Assembly (NCBI GenBank): GCA_017395245.1
Contig: JAFPVR010000127.1
Coordinates: 1 to 40,194 of the forward strand
Direction of reading: 5' to 3'
From: Bacteroidales bacterium
GTDB lineage: Bacteria; Bacteroidota; Bacteroidia; Bacteroidales; WCHB1-69
Length of the DNA: 40,194 bases
Of this stretch, positions 15,328-24,486 are shown in pieces. Below the pieces are notes generated by a model. That model was not told the origin of the DNA. It saw only the letters and a program-made list of their open reading frames with translations, and ran no database searches. The position numbers and the translations under genes are program-made. How positions within the stretch are numbered: position 1 is the first letter of the stretch; each line of letters starts with the position of its first letter.

Positions 15328-16461
15328 TCAAAACTTGTACGTAAACATGACCTTCACCTTCCAGTCGTGGAAAGAGCCGTAAAATTTGGAATTTCCCTCG
15401 AAGCCCGGAATGAGCAATTGCTCGGCTTTGACAGCGCGGGGAGTGTAAAAATAAAACAGATTGTAGGTAAATTGGGCGGAAAGGAAAAAGCGGTCCAAGG
15501 TCGTCCCAACAGCGGCGCTCCCGATGAAACTAGGCATGGGGTAGCAATACACTTTGGAAACTTTCTTTCCTACACATTCACCGGCATTGTTATATTCGAA
15601 TGAAATGGTTTTCAGATAGTTGAAGGCCGAAATAACCGGCATTGCCGTCAGGTTGAGGGTGACGTTGCGGAGGCCTTTGTCGCGAAGCTCCACCGGATCA
15701 CGATGCCAGCACACGATATTGGCCGAGTAACCGCCGCCGATGGCGACCTGCATGGTGGAAAAGCCGTCCAAGAGGTTGTAGGCATCGTATGACGATTTCG
15801 GGGAATTGTTGAGGTCCCCCTGCATGTACCGCGCGACAACCATCCAAGAACCGGCCGTGCGACGCTGCACCAACCCGGCCTTGTACACAGCCGGATAGGC
15901 GAAACGCTTGTGGTTGAAGACGTAATAGCCATCAATGGAGAGTTTTCTCAGCACGGAAGGTTCGGAGGCGACCACTTCATCGCACCAATAATCGGAATCT
16001 CCCTCCTCCCCTACCGAGACTATTGCGTGAAAGGGATTGGTAATCTTGAAAAAGTTGAAATGGGCACCCCAAGCTTTCCCCAGGATATTCAGCGCCAAAG
16101 AGCGTTTTTTGTACGCTTTCTTGGGCCCTATCTCAAAACCGTAGTCAAACACAAGCTTTCCGTAGCCCAACTCAAAACCGAGTTTCGTGCTTATCCCCCC
16201 TTTCAATGTGTACTTTGAGAGACCGGACATCGGCTTATCCGCGCTTGAGTTAAGATCGAACAGGATATTCACATCGACACCCGCACGCTGCACAGTGGTG
16301 AAAGTACCGAGTGTGAACCCTTGCTTGGGCTGGTAAACGTACGACGTGTCAATATTTTTATACGTGGTCAACCCCCTGTTGACCTTTTGCCAAAAGGTAA
16401 GTTCCTGCGCCCGCACGGACAACATTGACAACAAAAAAACCAAGATGAGCAACCGTTTCAT
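15328..16461 (-). CDS. DUF4421-family exported protein
   Basis: The 377-residue product has a signal peptide (MKRLLILVFLLSMLSVRAQE) with likely cleavage after RAQ. The body matches DUF4421 of Bacteroidota: DTSYVYQPKQGFTLGTFTTVQRAG, GFELGYGKLVFDYGFEIGPK, SLALNILGKAWG, YMQGDLNNSPKSSYDAYNLL and GSFHDWKVKVMFTYKF. Alternating hydrophobic strands and a C-terminal phenylalanine suggest an outer-membrane beta barrel. Its role is unknown. A second in-frame ATG at 16470 is possible. It converges with the acyltransferase pseudogene, leaving only 10 bases between them. Confidence 0.85.
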   Translation of the reverse strand: MKRLLILVFLLSMLSVRAQELTFWQKVNRGLTTYKNIDTSYVYQPKQGFTLGTFTTVQRAGVDVNILFDLNSSADKPMSGLSKYTLKGGISTKLGFELGYGKLVFDYGFEIGPKKAYKKRSLALNILGKAWGAHFNFFKITNPFHAIVSVGEEGDSDYWCDEVVASEPSVLRKLSIDGYYVFNHKRFAYPAVYKAGLVQRRTAGSWMVVARYMQGDLNNSPKSSYDAYNLLDGFSTMQVAIGGGYSANIVCWHRDPVELRDKGLRNVTLNLTAMPVISAFNYLKTISFEYNNAGECVGKKVSKVYCYPMPSFIGSAAVGTTLDRFFLSAQFTYNLFYFYTPRAVKAEQLLIPGFEGNSKFYGSFHDWKVKVMFTYKF

Positions 16462-16481
16462 ACCTGACATCTTTCAAAATG

Positions 16482-16489
16482 CAAAAATA
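16482..16489 (-). promoter_or_regulatory. Bacteroidota -7 element TATTTTTG
   Basis: On the minus strand TATTTTTGC lies 20 bases before the DUF4421 ATG at 16461. Confidence 0.55.
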
Positions 16490-16532
16490 CACAAATTATC
16501 GAAAACGCCTACCATTCATTCCGTAAAAAACG

Positions 16533-16540
16533 TATTTTTG
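16533..16540 (+). promoter_or_regulatory. Bacteroidota -7 element TATTTTTG
   Basis: TATTTTTGCGGG, 21 bases before the ATG at 16562. It supports that start over the upstream open frame. Confidence 0.55.
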
Positions 16541-16561
16541 CGGGTAAAAAAATCAGACTCT

Positions 16562-16858
16562 ATGATAGAATCTTTCAGCATTTGGGAAGTGTTATTTCTG
16601 CTCTGCTTTGCGGTGAGCTGGCCGGTATCCATCGCCAAGTCGCTCCGCACCAAGGTTGTCATCGGCAAAAGCCCGCTCTTCATGTCGCTGGTCATCCTCG
16701 GCTACATCTTCGGCATCATCCACAAAGTGCTGTACAGCCGGGATGTTGTCATCTTCCTTTACATGTTCAACGCCCTGCTGGTATCCACCGACCTGTTCCT
16801 CTACTTCCTCTACATCGGGAAAAACCGCAAGGAACTGCAGCAAGGCAACAAAGAATAG
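16562..16858 (+). CDS. small membrane protein, PQ-loop-like
   Basis: The 98-residue product has three hydrophobic segments (about 7-25, 36-55 and 63-84). The first ends in SWPVSIAKSLRTK, followed by GKSPLFMSLVILGYIFGIIHK. A W-P dipeptide at the end of a helix followed by a basic loop resembles PQ-loop/SemiSWEET-type half transporters, but the diagnostic P-Q is not present, so the family call is tentative. The last residues QGNKE and the TAG stop lie within a GGCAACA-type repeat, so the C-terminus is probably not native. The frame is open upstream to 16346, but that stretch overlaps the start of the divergent DUF4421 gene. Confidence 0.65.
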   Translation: MIESFSIWEVLFLLCFAVSWPVSIAKSLRTKVVIGKSPLFMSLVILGYIFGIIHKVLYSRDVVIFLYMFNALLVSTDLFLYFLYIGKNRKELQQGNKE

Positions 16859-16887
16859 GCAACAGGGAATAGGTAATAGGCAATAAC
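16843..16887. repeat. GGCAACAGGGAATAGG repeat spanning a stop codon
   Basis: Two unequal copies (GGCAACAAAGAATAGG and GGCAACAGGGAATAGG), then TAATAGGCAATAAC. The first copy contains the TAG stop of the small membrane protein. Related to 10598-10628. Confidence 0.7.
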
Positions 16888-16926
16888 AACACTTCCAAAG
16901 AGGGCTGCAAGCCCGAAACGTGTCAA

Positions 16927-16999
16927 CCCAGGGTGAAGCGTAGCGTAGCCCTGGGAGCTTGCAAACGAACAAAGGGTGAAGCGTAGCGTAGCCCTGGGA
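16927..16999. repeat. CCCAGGG ... CCCTGGG repeat, one full and one partial copy
   Basis: CCCAGGG, TGAAGCGTAGCGTAG, CCCTGGG at 16927-16955, then GGGTGAAGCGTAGCGTAG and CCCTGGG at 16974-16998 without the left CCCA. Same hairpin family as 4037-4065. It fills most of the 175-base gap before the dehydrogenase gene. Confidence 0.8.
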
Positions 17000-17033
17000 C
17001 TAACCGACGAACAAACGAATAAAAAATCATACA

Positions 17034-17789
17034 ATGAACAAAACCGTAATGATCACAGGCGCGACGAGCGGTATCGGGCTCGGATGCGCGAGGAAATTCG
17101 CCGAGAATGGCGACAGACTGATACTGACAGGGCGCAATGAGCAGCGTCTCGAAGAAATCCGCAGCGAACTGGCCGGCAAGGGAACGCAAGTGCTGACCTT
17201 AGCCTTCGACGTGCGCGACCGTGAAGCAGCCGCACGATGTGTCAATTCCTTGCCCGAAGAGTGGCGCGAAATCGATGTGCTGGTGAACAACGCCGGTCTG
17301 GCACTCGGTCTGGAACCCGAATATGAGGGCAGCTGGGAAGACTGGGAGACGATGATAGACACCAACATCAAGGGACTGCTGACCATGACGCGCCTCATCG
17401 TGCCCGGCATGGTGGCACGCGACCGCGGCCATGTCATCAACATCGGCTCGGTGGCCGGTGACGCCGCCTACCCCAACGGCAACGTCTATTGCGCCACCAA
17501 GTCGGCGGTGAAAACCCTCTCCGACGGACTGCGCCTCGACGTGGCCAGCTCTGCCGTCCGCGTGACGAACCTCAAGCCCGGCCTCGTGGAGACAAACTTC
17601 AGCAATGTGCGTTTTCACGGCGATAACGAACGCGCGGCCAACGTCTACAAAGGCATCACCCCGTTGACCGGCGACGATATCGCCGATGTTGCCGTCTATG
17701 CCGCCAACGCCCCCGCCCACGTGCAAATTGCCGAGGTGCTCATCCTCGCCACCCATCAGGGCAGCGGAAGCGTCATCGTCCGGAAATAA
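17034..17789 (+). CDS. short-chain dehydrogenase/reductase (YdfG-like)
   Basis: The 251-residue product is a classical SDR. TGATSGIG at 8-15 is the NAD(P) loop, NNAG at 85-88, the catalytic serine is in GSVAG (Ser139), and Tyr152 and Lys156 form YCATK. LKPGLVETNFSNVRF is the region after the active site. The order and spacing resemble YdfG-type 3-hydroxy acid dehydrogenases, which oxidise serine or related 3-hydroxy acids with NADP, but the true substrate is unknown. An Arg at position 34 (TGRN) favours NADP. It converges with the CBS-domain gene, 17 bases away. Confidence 0.92.
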   Translation: MNKTVMITGATSGIGLGCARKFAENGDRLILTGRNEQRLEEIRSELAGKGTQVLTLAFDVRDREAAARCVNSLPEEWREIDVLVNNAGLALGLEPEYEGSWEDWETMIDTNIKGLLTMTRLIVPGMVARDRGHVINIGSVAGDAAYPNGNVYCATKSAVKTLSDGLRLDVASSAVRVTNLKPGLVETNFSNVRFHGDNERAANVYKGITPLTGDDIADVAVYAANAPAHVQIAEVLILATHQGSGSVIVRK

Positions 17790-17806
17790 CAACTTTTCGG
17801 TAAAAA

Positions 17807-19084
17807 CTACAGCTTGACCACCCGCACCTCGTCGATGCGGTTGTGGTCCATACGCACTATCTCAACACGGTGGCCCATGAACTCGAAAGTGTCGCCCTCC
17901 TTGGGGATGGTCTCAAACTGCTCGAACACGAAGCCGGCCACCGTGGAGTAGTCGATTTCGTCGTAATCCACCTCGTAGCCGTCAATCACATCGGTGAGCA
18001 CGTCGATGGGGGCATCGCCCTTCACCAAGAAGGAATGGTCCTCGCACTCCGTCACATCGGGCTCCACAACCTCCTCTTCCTCAGGAACTTCGCCCACGAT
18101 GCTTTCAAGAATGTCGTGCAGGGTGACGATGCCTGCCAGGTCGCCGAACTCATCGACCACGATGCCGAAGTAGTACTGCGACTTGCGAAACTCCGTCAGA
18201 ATGTCCTGCGCATCCGTGTTTTCGGTGAAGACCAACGGCTCGTCCAGCATGGAGCGGACATCCACCTGGCCGTTCTTGCGCAGTTCCATGAAAAAGTCCT
18301 TGACGTTGAGCACGCCGAGATACTTGTCCACATGCTTGTCGCACACCAGAATGCGGCTGAACGAGAAGCCGTAGAGCTGGTTGATGAACTCCTCCTGCGT
18401 CAGGTTGATGTCGATCCATTCGATTTCGGAACGGTGGATCATGATATGAATGGCGCGTTTGTCGGAGAAGGAGAAGATGTTCTCGTGCAGTTCGCTCTGT
18501 TCCTCCTCGATGACATCCGTCTCGCCGGCCTCCTTGATGATGTCGAGCAGCTCATCTTCCGTAAGATGGTCGGGGTTCTCCTTGACTCCCAACATCTTGT
18601 CGATCAGCGATGTGGTGCCGGAGAGGGCGGCGACGGCGGGTTTGAAGAGCAGGCGGAAGAAGTTCATGGCAGGGGCGACGGCCACGGCCACGCGTTCCGG
18701 TTTGGAAAGCGCGATGGTCTTGGGAACCAGCTCTCCAATCACGATGGTCACGAAAGTGACAACGGTAAAGCTGATGAGCAGCGCGATAGAGGTCGCGAGG
18801 CCGGCAGAGGCTCCCATCCACAGAAACAGAGGCTCGAGATAGGGTGAGAGCGACGCACCACCGATGAAACCCGTCAGCAGGCTGATGAGCGTGATGCTGA
18901 CCTGGATGGCGGCCAAGAATTCCTCCTGATGGTCCTGCAGAAAGAGGGCCTTGCGGACGGCTTTCGGATGCTTGCCTGCATACTTGTCGATACGGATTTT
19001 CTTGAACGAGACAATCGCGATCTCGCTCATCGAGAAAAAGCCGTTGGCCAGTATCAGTAATAAGATGACAAGAAGTCGGACCAT
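17807..19084 (-). CDS. CNNM/CorC-like membrane protein with CBS domains
   Basis: The 425-residue product begins with a membrane region of the CNNM/DUF21 type (about 1-190: LLVILLLILANGFFSMSEIAIVSF, and IVIGELVPKTIALSKPERVAV, a conserved loop). A CBS-domain pair follows (about 200-325, with MIHRSEIEWIDINLTQEEF and YFGIVVDEFGDLAGIVTLHDILE). It ends with a CorC/HlyC C-terminal domain (about 345-425, YSTVAGFVFEQFETIPKEGD). Such proteins are often called hemolysins but act in magnesium or cobalt homeostasis, with CBS domains sensing nucleotides. The AATAACC repeat lies directly upstream of its start. Confidence 0.92.
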   Translation of the reverse strand: MVRLLVILLLILANGFFSMSEIAIVSFKKIRIDKYAGKHPKAVRKALFLQDHQEEFLAAIQVSITLISLLTGFIGGASLSPYLEPLFLWMGASAGLATSIALLISFTVVTFVTIVIGELVPKTIALSKPERVAVAVAPAMNFFRLLFKPAVAALSGTTSLIDKMLGVKENPDHLTEDELLDIIKEAGETDVIEEEQSELHENIFSFSDKRAIHIMIHRSEIEWIDINLTQEEFINQLYGFSFSRILVCDKHVDKYLGVLNVKDFFMELRKNGQVDVRSMLDEPLVFTENTDAQDILTEFRKSQYYFGIVVDEFGDLAGIVTLHDILESIVGEVPEEEEVVEPDVTECEDHSFLVKGDAPIDVLTDVIDGYEVDYDEIDYSTVAGFVFEQFETIPKEGDTFEFMGHRVEIVRMDHNRIDEVRVVKL

Positions 19085-19086
19085 TA

Positions 19087-19117
19087 ATGGTTATAGGTTA
19101 TTGGTTATGGGTTATTG
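19087..19117. repeat. GGTTATTGGTTATGG repeat directly upstream of a start codon
   Basis: On the minus strand degenerate AATAACC units end three bases before the ATG at 19084. Similar tracts precede tatA (38531-38556) and the glycosyltransferase gene (37487-37516). Confidence 0.65.
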
Positions 19118-19136
19118 AAGCGAATAAATCGAGTTG

Positions 19137-19190
19137 TTTAATAAATTTCCGCAATTTTCTGCATTTTCCGCATCAATTTCCGCAATAAAT
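19137..19190. repeat. TTTCCGCA repeat
   Basis: Four degenerate copies of TTTCCGCAATTT-like units in the gap between the tRNA terminator and the CBS-domain gene. Confidence 0.6.
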
Positions 19191-19193
19191 ACG

Positions 19194-19223
19194 AAAAAAA
19201 CGGACTGCAGAAAACGCAATCCG
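19194..19223 (-). terminator. intrinsic terminator after tRNA-Ala
   Basis: On the minus strand CGGATTGC, loop GTTTTCT and GCAGTCCG form an 8-bp stem (one G-U), followed by seven T. It begins four bases after the tRNA end and would end the str operon transcript. Confidence 0.88.
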
Positions 19224-19227
19224 TGAG

Positions 19228-19301
19228 TGGAGCGTATGAGAATCGAACTCACGACCTCTTGACTGCCAGTCAAACGCTCTAGCCAACTGAGCTAACGCCC
19301 C
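19228..19301 (-). tRNA. tRNA-Ala (anticodon GGC)
   Basis: The 74-base cloverleaf starts GGGGCGT and pairs with ACGCTCC. Position 3 is G and position 70 is U, the G3-U70 wobble that marks alanine tRNAs. The D arm is GCTC...GAGC, the anticodon loop CTGGCAG gives anticodon GGC (reads GCC), and the T loop is TTCGATTC. CCA is not encoded. It is between rpsJ and a terminator, so it may be processed from the str operon transcript. Confidence 0.95.
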
Positions 19302-19335
19302 AAAATAAGCCTGATTGTCAGGCTGTGTGTCCACT

Positions 19336-19650
19336 TCAGACTTTGATTTCAACATCAACGCCGCTGGGAAGTTCCAGTTTCATCAGCGCATCGATGGTCT
19401 GGGTGGTGGTACCGTAAATGTCCAGAATTCTCTTGTAAGTAGAGAGTTGGAACTGCTCTCTTGACTTCTTGTTGACGAAGGTGGAGCGGTTTACGGTGAA
19501 GATTTTCTTGTGGGTCGGAAGCGGAATGGGGCCTACGAGCACCACCTTGTCGTCCTTCACGCTGTTCACCGTCTTGACGATTTTCTCGGCAGACTTGTCA
19601 ACCAGCGTGTGGTCGAACGATTTCAGTTTGATTCTAATTCTATGAGCCAT
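19336..19650 (-). CDS. rpsJ: 30S ribosomal protein S10
   Basis: The 104-residue product [27 protein letters not shown] with [26 protein letters not shown] matches S10 throughout and has normal length. S10 is part of the 30S head and, as NusE, joins antitermination complexes. It is the last gene of the cluster rpsL-rpsG-fusA-rpsJ. In most Bacteroidota rplC and the rest of the S10 operon follow immediately. Here a tRNA-Ala and a terminator follow instead, so the ribosomal cluster is split. Confidence 0.98.
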   Translation of the reverse strand: MAHRIRIKLKSFDHTLVDKSAEKIVKTVNSVKDDKVVLVGPIPLPTHKKIFTVNRSTFVNKKSREQFQLSTYKRILDIYGTTTQTIDALMKLELPSGVDVEIKV

Positions 19651-19683
19651 TATCGTTTATTGTTTATTGTTTTTTTTTCTTTG

Positions 19684-19747
19684 TGATCAGTGATCAGCGA
19701 CCAGTGATCTGAATTTCTAAAGTCTTAAGTCTCACGTCTTACGTCTA
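19684..19747. repeat. TGATCAGTGATCAG and AAGTCTTAAGTCTCACGTCTT repeats
   Basis: Two repeat families fill the rpsJ-fusA gap: GATCAGTGATCAG (19684-19711, as at 24487-24570) and AAGTCTTAAG/ACGTCTTACGTCT (19719-19747, as at 27425 and 27528). The fusA stop TAG (19747-19745) is the first three bases of the second family on the minus strand. Confidence 0.7.
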
Positions 19748-21838
19748 TAAAATAAACCGTCCGACGTTCATGATGTAGTCTTTGATCTCAGGGGTAACCT
19801 CCGCGTATTTCAGGAATTCCATACTGAAGGTCGCGCGTCCTGAGGTGATGGAGCGTAACGTAGTCACATAGCCGAACATTTCAGCCAAGGGCACTTGCGC
19901 CGTGATAATCTGGAAACCGACTTTCGCATCGATGCCTTCCAGCACGGAGCGTCTGCGGTTAAGGTCGCCGGTGACGTTGCCGATGAACTCGTCCGGGGTG
20001 GTGATTTCCACCTTCATAATCGGTTCGAGAATGGCGGTGTCGATCTCCTTCAGCGCCTCGCGGAAACCGATCTTCGCACAGACCTCGAAGGAGAGGGCAT
20101 CGGAATCGGTCGGGTGAGACTCGCCGTCGGTGACGGTTACCTTGAGGGCTTCAAGCGGGAACCCGTACTTGCCGTTCATCATGGCAATCTGGAATCCCTT
20201 TTCCGCACCGAGGATGTAGTTCTTCGGCACAGCGTCGCCCTTGATCTCGCTGCTGAACTGCAGACCTTTGGCATCCAACGGCAGCGGGTCGATGCGGAAG
20301 TCCATCACCGCGAAAGAACCGCGGCCGCCATTCTGGCGCTTGTAGGCCTCATGATGCTGCACCGGCACAAGAACTGCCTCCTTGTAGGCCACTCTCGGTT
20401 TGCCGTGGTTGCAATCGACGTTGAACTCGCGTTTCAGGCGGTCCAGTAGGATTTCCAAATGCAACTCGCCCATGCCGCTGATCAGCGTCTGTCCGGATTC
20501 GGAATCCTCCTTCACTTGGAAGGTGGGGTCTTCGTCGGCCAGCTTGTTGAGTGCCGTCATCAGCTTTTCCTCGTCATCCTTGGTTTTGGGCTCGATGGCG
20601 ATTTGGATCACCGGTTCGGGGAACACGATGTTCTCCAAAATCACGGGATGCCGATCGTCCGTCAGGCTGTCGCCGGTGTGAATATCCTTCATACCGACCA
20701 GAGCGACGATATTGCCTGCGGTGGCACTATCCAACGGCTGTTGCTTGTTGGAGTGCATCTGCAGGATTTTGGCTGCGCGTTCCTTTTTGCCGGAGGTGAC
20801 GTTATAGACACTCTCGCCAGCCTTGAGTTCGCCGGAATAAACCTTGATGAAGGTCAGCTTCCCGATATACGGGTCGGTAGCGATTTTGAAGGCTAACGCC
20901 GCAAAGGGCTCATTGATGTCGGCCTTGCGAGTCTCCTTTTCCTCACTTTTCGGGTTCACGCCTTCGATGGCGGGAATGTCGAGCGGTGAGGGAAGGTACT
21001 TCACGATGGCGTCGATGACACGCTGCACGCCCTTGTTCTTGAAAGAGGAACCGCAAAGTACGGGTTCTATCTTGCGGGCAAGGGTGGCCTCGCGAATGGT
21101 CTCCTCCATCTCCTCCATGGTAATGCTGTCGGGATCCTCAAAGTATTTCTCCATGATGGTCTCGTTCAGCTCCGAGAGGGTCTCGAGGAGTTTTTCGCGA
21201 TATTCCGCGACATCCTCTTTCATGTCGGCGGGAATGGGCACTTCGTGATAAGTGCTTCCGAGGTCTTCCTCTTCCCATTCGTAAGCCTTCATTTCGAGGA
21301 GGTCAACGATGCCTGTGAAACTGTCTTCGCTGCCGATGGGCAGTTGGAGGACCAGCGGGGAGGCTTTCAGCTTTTCGCGAATCTGGTTCACGACAGCGTA
21401 GAAGTTGGCGCCGGAGCGGTCCATCTTGTTAACGTAGCATATACGCGCCACGTTGTACTTGTTGGCCTGTCTCCAGACGGTTTCCGACTGTGCCTCCACG
21501 CCTCCGACGGCGCAGAATATGGCTACAGCTCCATCCAATATTCTCAAAGAACGTTCGACTTCGACGGTAAAATCAACGTGACCCGGAGTGTCAATGATGT
21601 TGATTTTATAGTCTTGGCCGTTGTATTTCCACATCACTGTGGTTGCCGCGCTGGTGATGGTGATTCCGCGTTCCTGCTCCTGCACCATCCAGTCCATCGT
21701 GGCGGTTCCCTCATCCACCTCGCCGATCTTGTAGCTTTTACCGGTGTAGTACAGAATCCGCTCCGTGGTGGTGGTCTTGCCGGCGTCAATATGGGCCATA
21801 ATGCCTATATTGCGTATCTGTTTCAACTCCTCTGCCAT
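19745..21838 (-). CDS. fusA: elongation factor G
   Basis: The 697-residue GTPase has [14 protein letters not shown] (P loop, 15-28), the DTPGHVDF switch II (83-90) and NKMD (137-140), followed by the translation-factor domains II-V. The C-terminus [18 protein letters not shown] has the domain V fold end. EF-G drives tRNA and mRNA translocation and, with RRF, ribosome recycling. It is between rpsG and rpsJ, without a tuf gene, as in other Bacteroidota. The TAG stop coincides with the start of a TAGACGTAAGACG repeat. Confidence 0.98.
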   Translation of the reverse strand: MAEELKQIRNIGIMAHIDAGKTTTTERILYYTGKSYKIGEVDEGTATMDWMVQEQERGITITSAATTVMWKYNGQDYKINIIDTPGHVDFTVEVERSLRILDGAVAIFCAVGGVEAQSETVWRQANKYNVARICYVNKMDRSGANFYAVVNQIREKLKASPLVLQLPIGSEDSFTGIVDLLEMKAYEWEEEDLGSTYHEVPIPADMKEDVAEYREKLLETLSELNETIMEKYFEDPDSITMEEMEETIREATLARKIEPVLCGSSFKNKGVQRVIDAIVKYLPSPLDIPAIEGVNPKSEEKETRKADINEPFAALAFKIATDPYIGKLTFIKVYSGELKAGESVYNVTSGKKERAAKILQMHSNKQQPLDSATAGNIVALVGMKDIHTGDSLTDDRHPVILENIVFPEPVIQIAIEPKTKDDEEKLMTALNKLADEDPTFQVKEDSESGQTLISGMGELHLEILLDRLKREFNVDCNHGKPRVAYKEAVLVPVQHHEAYKRQNGGRGSFAVMDFRIDPLPLDAKGLQFSSEIKGDAVPKNYILGAEKGFQIAMMNGKYGFPLEALKVTVTDGESHPTDSDALSFEVCAKIGFREALKEIDTAILEPIMKVEITTPDEFIGNVTGDLNRRRSVLEGIDAKVGFQIITAQVPLAEMFGYVTTLRSITSGRATFSMEFLKYAEVTPEIKDYIMNVGRFIL

Positions 21839-21889
21839 GATGCCGGATACTGTAAGGTTAGACGTATTAGGGATTGCGCGGGTGCGCGA

Positions 21890-22357
21890 CTACATACGCA
21901 TATGGGCGAAAGCCTTGTTGGCCTCGGCCATACGGTGAATTTCCTCTTTCTTCTTGAAAGCGGCACCCTCGCTCTTGTATGCGGCCATGATCTCCTGGGC
22001 GAGCTTGTCGGCCATCGTTTTCTCGTGGCGTTTGCGCGCGAAGGCGATCAGGTTCTTCATACCGACGGATTGCTTTCTGCCGGGCTTGATCTCCTCAGGG
22101 ACGGGGAGGGTGGTACCACCCACGCGGCGGCTCTTCACCTCCACGCTCGGGGTGACGTTTTCCAAGGCCTTCTTCCACACTTCAAGACCGTTCTCCTTGG
22201 TCTTCTCGCTCACGATGTCGATAGCACCGTAGAAGATTTCGAAAGCAAGGTTCTTTTTGCCTTTCAACATGATGTTATTGACGAATTTCGTTACCTGTTC
22301 GTCATTGTACTTCGGATCCGGAAGGATGATCCTCTTCTTTGCATGTGAATTTCTCAT
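21890..22357 (-). CDS. rpsG: 30S ribosomal protein S7
   Basis: From the ATG at 22357 the product is 155 residues, [20 protein letters not shown], then [19 protein letters not shown] and [41 protein letters not shown]. This matches S7, which initiates assembly of the 30S head. The frame runs 18 codons further upstream, but the conserved N-terminus of S7 begins at this ATG. It is between rpsL and fusA. Confidence 0.97.
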   Translation of the reverse strand: MRNSHAKKRIILPDPKYNDEQVTKFVNNIMLKGKKNLAFEIFYGAIDIVSEKTKENGLEVWKKALENVTPSVEVKSRRVGGTTLPVPEEIKPGRKQSVGMKNLIAFARKRHEKTMADKLAQEIMAAYKSEGAAFKKKEEIHRMAEANKAFAHMRM

Positions 22358-22435
22358 TGTATCTTCAATAATTTGGTTATTTACTCTTGAATCGCCAATC
22401 GCGGCGTTCAATTTACATTTTCTCGGGAATTAAGA

Positions 22436-22822
22436 TTACTTACCCGTAGCTTTTTTGGGACGTTTGGCACCATATTTGGAACGGCCCTGCAGACGACCGT
22501 CAACGCCGGCGGAGTCAAGCGCACCGCGGACGATGTGGTATCTGACACCGGGGAGGTCCTTGACACGGCCTCCGCGAACCAGCACGATGCTGTGTTCCTG
22601 AAGGTTGTGGCCTTCACCGGGGATGTAGGCGTTCACTTCCTTGCCGTTGGTCATCCTGACTCTGGCCACCTTACGCATGGCGGAGTTCGGCTTTTTCGGC
22701 GTGGTGGTGTAAACTCTCAGGCAGACGCCGCGTCTCTGCGGACATGAATCCAGCGCCTTCGACTTGCTCTGAGCGGTAAGTTTCTTTCTTCCCTTCCTTA
22801 CTAATTGTTGAATGGTAGGCAT
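22436..22822 (-). CDS. rpsL: 30S ribosomal protein S12
   Basis: The 128-residue product [24 protein letters not shown], with [23 protein letters not shown] and [17 protein letters not shown], is S12. The lysines equivalent to E. coli K42 and K87 (in PKKPN and VKDLPG) are present, the form usually sensitive to streptomycin. S12 lies at the decoding centre. It is the first gene of the operon, with a promoter at 22882-22889. Confidence 0.98.
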   Translation of the reverse strand: MPTIQQLVRKGRKKLTAQSKSKALDSCPQRRGVCLRVYTTTPKKPNSAMRKVARVRMTNGKEVNAYIPGEGHNLQEHSIVLVRGGRVKDLPGVRYHIVRGALDSAGVDGRLQGRSKYGAKRPKKATGK

Positions 22823-22881
22823 AAATTCTTTCTCCTTTTTAATTGATTATTAGTCTTTTTTGCTCTAAAATTTTGCGGCTG

Positions 22882-22889
22882 CAAAAATA
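22882..22889 (-). promoter_or_regulatory. Bacteroidota -7 element TATTTTTG (str operon)
   Basis: On the minus strand TATTTTTGC lies 59 bases before the rpsL ATG, leaving a leader of roughly 50 bases. It is the likely promoter of rpsL-rpsG-fusA-rpsJ. Confidence 0.65.
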
Positions 22890-22990
22890 CACTTTTTTCT
22901 AATTCCAACATCCTGATGTGAATAATTTTTTTTGAACCGTTTCCCGGACATAAAAACACCGCCCGTATGGCGACGGAGCAACACCCCGTT

Positions 22991-24469
22991 CTACATACGG
23001 ATGTCTTTCATCTCCCGCACCCGCAGCAGCCCCGTGGCGAACGCGAGCGCGACGGCGAAAACCGTCAGAATGGCCAGCTGCCACAACATATTGATATGCA
23101 GGATACTCGGGGCAAACCACGCGACAGGAACCAGCACCAAGAGGAAAAGCGCGCACTGCAGCCACGGCAACGACCGCAGCGGAATACCGATGATGCGCAT
23201 CGCAAGCACAAACTGCAGCACGGAAACGGTGAACTGCGTGCAGAAACTGGCCACGGCGGATCCGCATGCCTGCATCCTCGGAATCAGCAACAGATTGACA
23301 ACCACATTGATGACGATACCCACCGCCGCCGTGATGTTCAGCACCTTCATGCTGCCGTTGGCCGTGAGGAGCGTGCCGAAAAGATAGTTCATGGAGATTG
23401 GAATCAGCCCGAAAAGGATGAGACGGAAGACCGCCACACTGCTCTCCATGGTCTCCGGATAGAAGAACTGTATCAAAGGCTCGCGATAGACATACAGAAT
23501 TACGACAGCAGAAACCGAATACAGGAACAGGAGCGAAAAACTGGTGCGTACGACCGGAACCACGTTCTCTTTCTGTTTCAGCATCTTGGAGAAAAGCGGC
23601 AACAGGATGACCGAGAAGAGGTAGGCAATCATGACCAGCGTATCTAAAAGACGGAAGGCGGTGGCGTAAATGCCGGCCTGGGTCGCCGCAATGTCGCGGG
23701 GTAGCAAGCGTTCCAACAACACCGAATCAATGCGGTAATAACTGGCCATCAACAGCGTGATGAGCGCGTAAGGGAAACTTTTCTTGATAATGAGCCAAAA
23801 GAACGGCCCATCCCACATCAGCCGACGCAACTTCGCTTTACGCAACACGATGGTGAGCGCCACCGCAATGGTGATGAGATACGCCAACGTCTGGCACCAT
23901 ACAAACCACTCAATCCGGAACGGTTCATCGGTAACGTTGCCCCATAGCAGCATACCGCAAAACAGAATCATCAACAGCTTGTCTGTCACGGAGATAACGC
24001 TGTCTGTTTTGAACATCAGTAGCGCAGAGATGTTGGATCGCACGTAAAGCAGGAACGCATTCAGGAACTGGTTGAGGCCTATCCAAAAGAGGAGCTCGAG
24101 TTGGAACCCCCTATAGCCGATGAGCAGCGCTGCGGCAAAAATTACCACAAAATAGGCCACCGCAAGCAATAAACGCAAGGCGATATAACCAGACAAGTGC
24201 TTATCTAACAGATTGTTGTTTCGTGCAATAGTCCGGTTGTTGAAATTGGTGGTGCCCATGTCCAACACCATACTGAACAGCATGGTGAAGTTGAAGATGG
24301 AAAAGTAGATTCCGTAACTCGCCGCACCCACACTGTTCTGCACCCCCACATCGATGCCAAGCATCCAAAACGGCTTGACCAAGAGGTTCAGAAAGATGAG
24401 AAGGCAGAGGTTGAATACGAAATCCTTTTGTCTCAAAACTACGTACAATTTACAATGTACGATGTACAA
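22991..24469 (-). CDS. Wzx-like polysaccharide flippase (no ATG start)
   Basis: The product has about 490 residues and a dozen or more hydrophobic segments over its whole length, as in MATE/Wzx-type lipid-linked sugar flippases. KPFWMLGIDVGVQNSVGAASYGIYF near the start and YFSIFNFTMLFSMVLDMGTTNFNNR are typical of the Bacteroidota family. It would move undecaprenyl-linked units across the inner membrane. The frame has no ATG before residue 36, inside the first helix, so translation must begin at a TTG (24469 or 24436). The stretch before FVFNLCL is a GTACAATTTACAATGTAC repeat, so the native start may have been lost. leuS lies upstream on the same strand. Confidence 0.82.
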   Translation of the reverse strand: MYIVHCKLYVVLRQKDFVFNLCLLIFLNLLVKPFWMLGIDVGVQNSVGAASYGIYFSIFNFTMLFSMVLDMGTTNFNNRTIARNNNLLDKHLSGYIALRLLLAVAYFVVIFAAALLIGYRGFQLELLFWIGLNQFLNAFLLYVRSNISALLMFKTDSVISVTDKLLMILFCGMLLWGNVTDEPFRIEWFVWCQTLAYLITIAVALTIVLRKAKLRRLMWDGPFFWLIIKKSFPYALITLLMASYYRIDSVLLERLLPRDIAATQAGIYATAFRLLDTLVMIAYLFSVILLPLFSKMLKQKENVVPVVRTSFSLLFLYSVSAVVILYVYREPLIQFFYPETMESSVAVFRLILFGLIPISMNYLFGTLLTANGSMKVLNITAAVGIVINVVVNLLLIPRMQACGSAVASFCTQFTVSVLQFVLAMRIIGIPLRSLPWLQCALFLLVLVPVAWFAPSILHINMLWQLAILTVFAVALAFATGLLRVREMKDIRM

Positions 24470-24486
24470 TTAACCATGTACATCAC
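24440..24486. repeat. GTACAATTTACAATGTAC short repeat
   Basis: Degenerate copies of (A)CAATTTACAATGTACGATG at the 5' end of the flippase gene. They cover the codons before its conserved domain. Confidence 0.55.
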
